Source: Bacillota bacterium
GTDB lineage: Bacteria > Bacillota > Bacilli > Bacillales_B > DSM-18226
Direction of reading: 5' to 3'
Assembly (NCBI GenBank): GCA_021821235.1
Contig: JAKACS010000248.1
Coordinates: 1-5,711, forward strand
Length of the DNA: 5,711 bases
Positions within the stretch are counted from its first letter, which is position 1. Each line of letters begins with the position of its first letter. A program made the translations under genes and the position numbers. Of the stretch, positions 5,694 through 5,711 are shown one piece after another. The notes beneath the pieces were generated by a model. The model searched no databases. It was given only the letters and a program-made list of their open reading frames with translations, and had not been told where the DNA came from.

Positions 5694-5711
5694 TTACTTT
5701 ACTTCTTTAAT
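5694..5711 (-). CDS. Possible last codons of a gene entering from the right edge
   Basis: The minus strand reads IKEVK and then TAA (5694-5696), five bases before a good terminator. That is where a gene would be expected to end. A second frame (LKK-stop) is also possible. Five codons are too few to name a product. The call rests only on the position of the terminator. Confidence 0.3.
   Translation of the reverse strand: MKEVK

Overview
The window looks like chromosomal DNA of a Bacillaceae member (Bacillus or a close relative), judged by protein similarity recalled from memory. It has low-GC, AT-rich intergenic DNA, AGGAGG-type ribosome binding sites and many hairpin-plus-T-tract terminators. 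The CysI and CysJ pieces read almost like the B. subtilis proteins. The species cannot be named from this sequence alone.

Layout. Positions 1-308 (minus) hold the first 102 codons of cysI, the sulfite reductase hemoprotein. Upstream of it in the same transcript lies a wrecked cysJ (336-729, minus), the flavoprotein partner, reduced to its two ends. A good sigma-A promoter (850-877) and a leader hairpin with a T-run (752-790) precede cysJ, so the leader may be attenuated. On the plus strand, 998-1240 encodes an 80-residue protein of unknown function, with a small beta-barrel-like N-terminus and a Gly/Phe-rich tail. Its promoter could be read by sigma-A or by the sporulation factor sigma-K. A terminator-like hairpin (1281-1313), a fragment of an NmrA-like NAD(P)-binding protein (1321-1467), and two further terminators (1481-1517, 1521-1565) fill the space up to the large gene.

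The centre is 1571-4672 (minus), an intact 1033-residue MMPL/RND-type membrane transporter with an unusually long Gly-studded, probably coiled-coil extracytoplasmic insert. Directly upstream (4694-5264, minus, 21 bases away) is its presumed TetR-family repressor. The repressor is a pseudogene with four frameshifts and an in-frame stop, yet a perfect 16-bp palindrome typical of a TetR operator survives in its promoter region (5283-5298). Further upstream is a possible 59-residue one-helix membrane protein (5384-5563, minus), then a terminator (5649-5688) and perhaps the last codons of another minus-strand gene at the right edge.

How it fits together. The tetR-mmpL pair was probably a self-regulated efflux or lipid-export operon. 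With the repressor dead and the transporter open, expression may now be constitutive or under another TetR protein. Three decayed genes (cysJ, the NmrA-like gene, tetR) in under 6 kb suggest a lineage losing genes. No mobile element, CRISPR array, tRNA or rRNA is visible, and I see no clear evidence of an undescribed multi-gene system.
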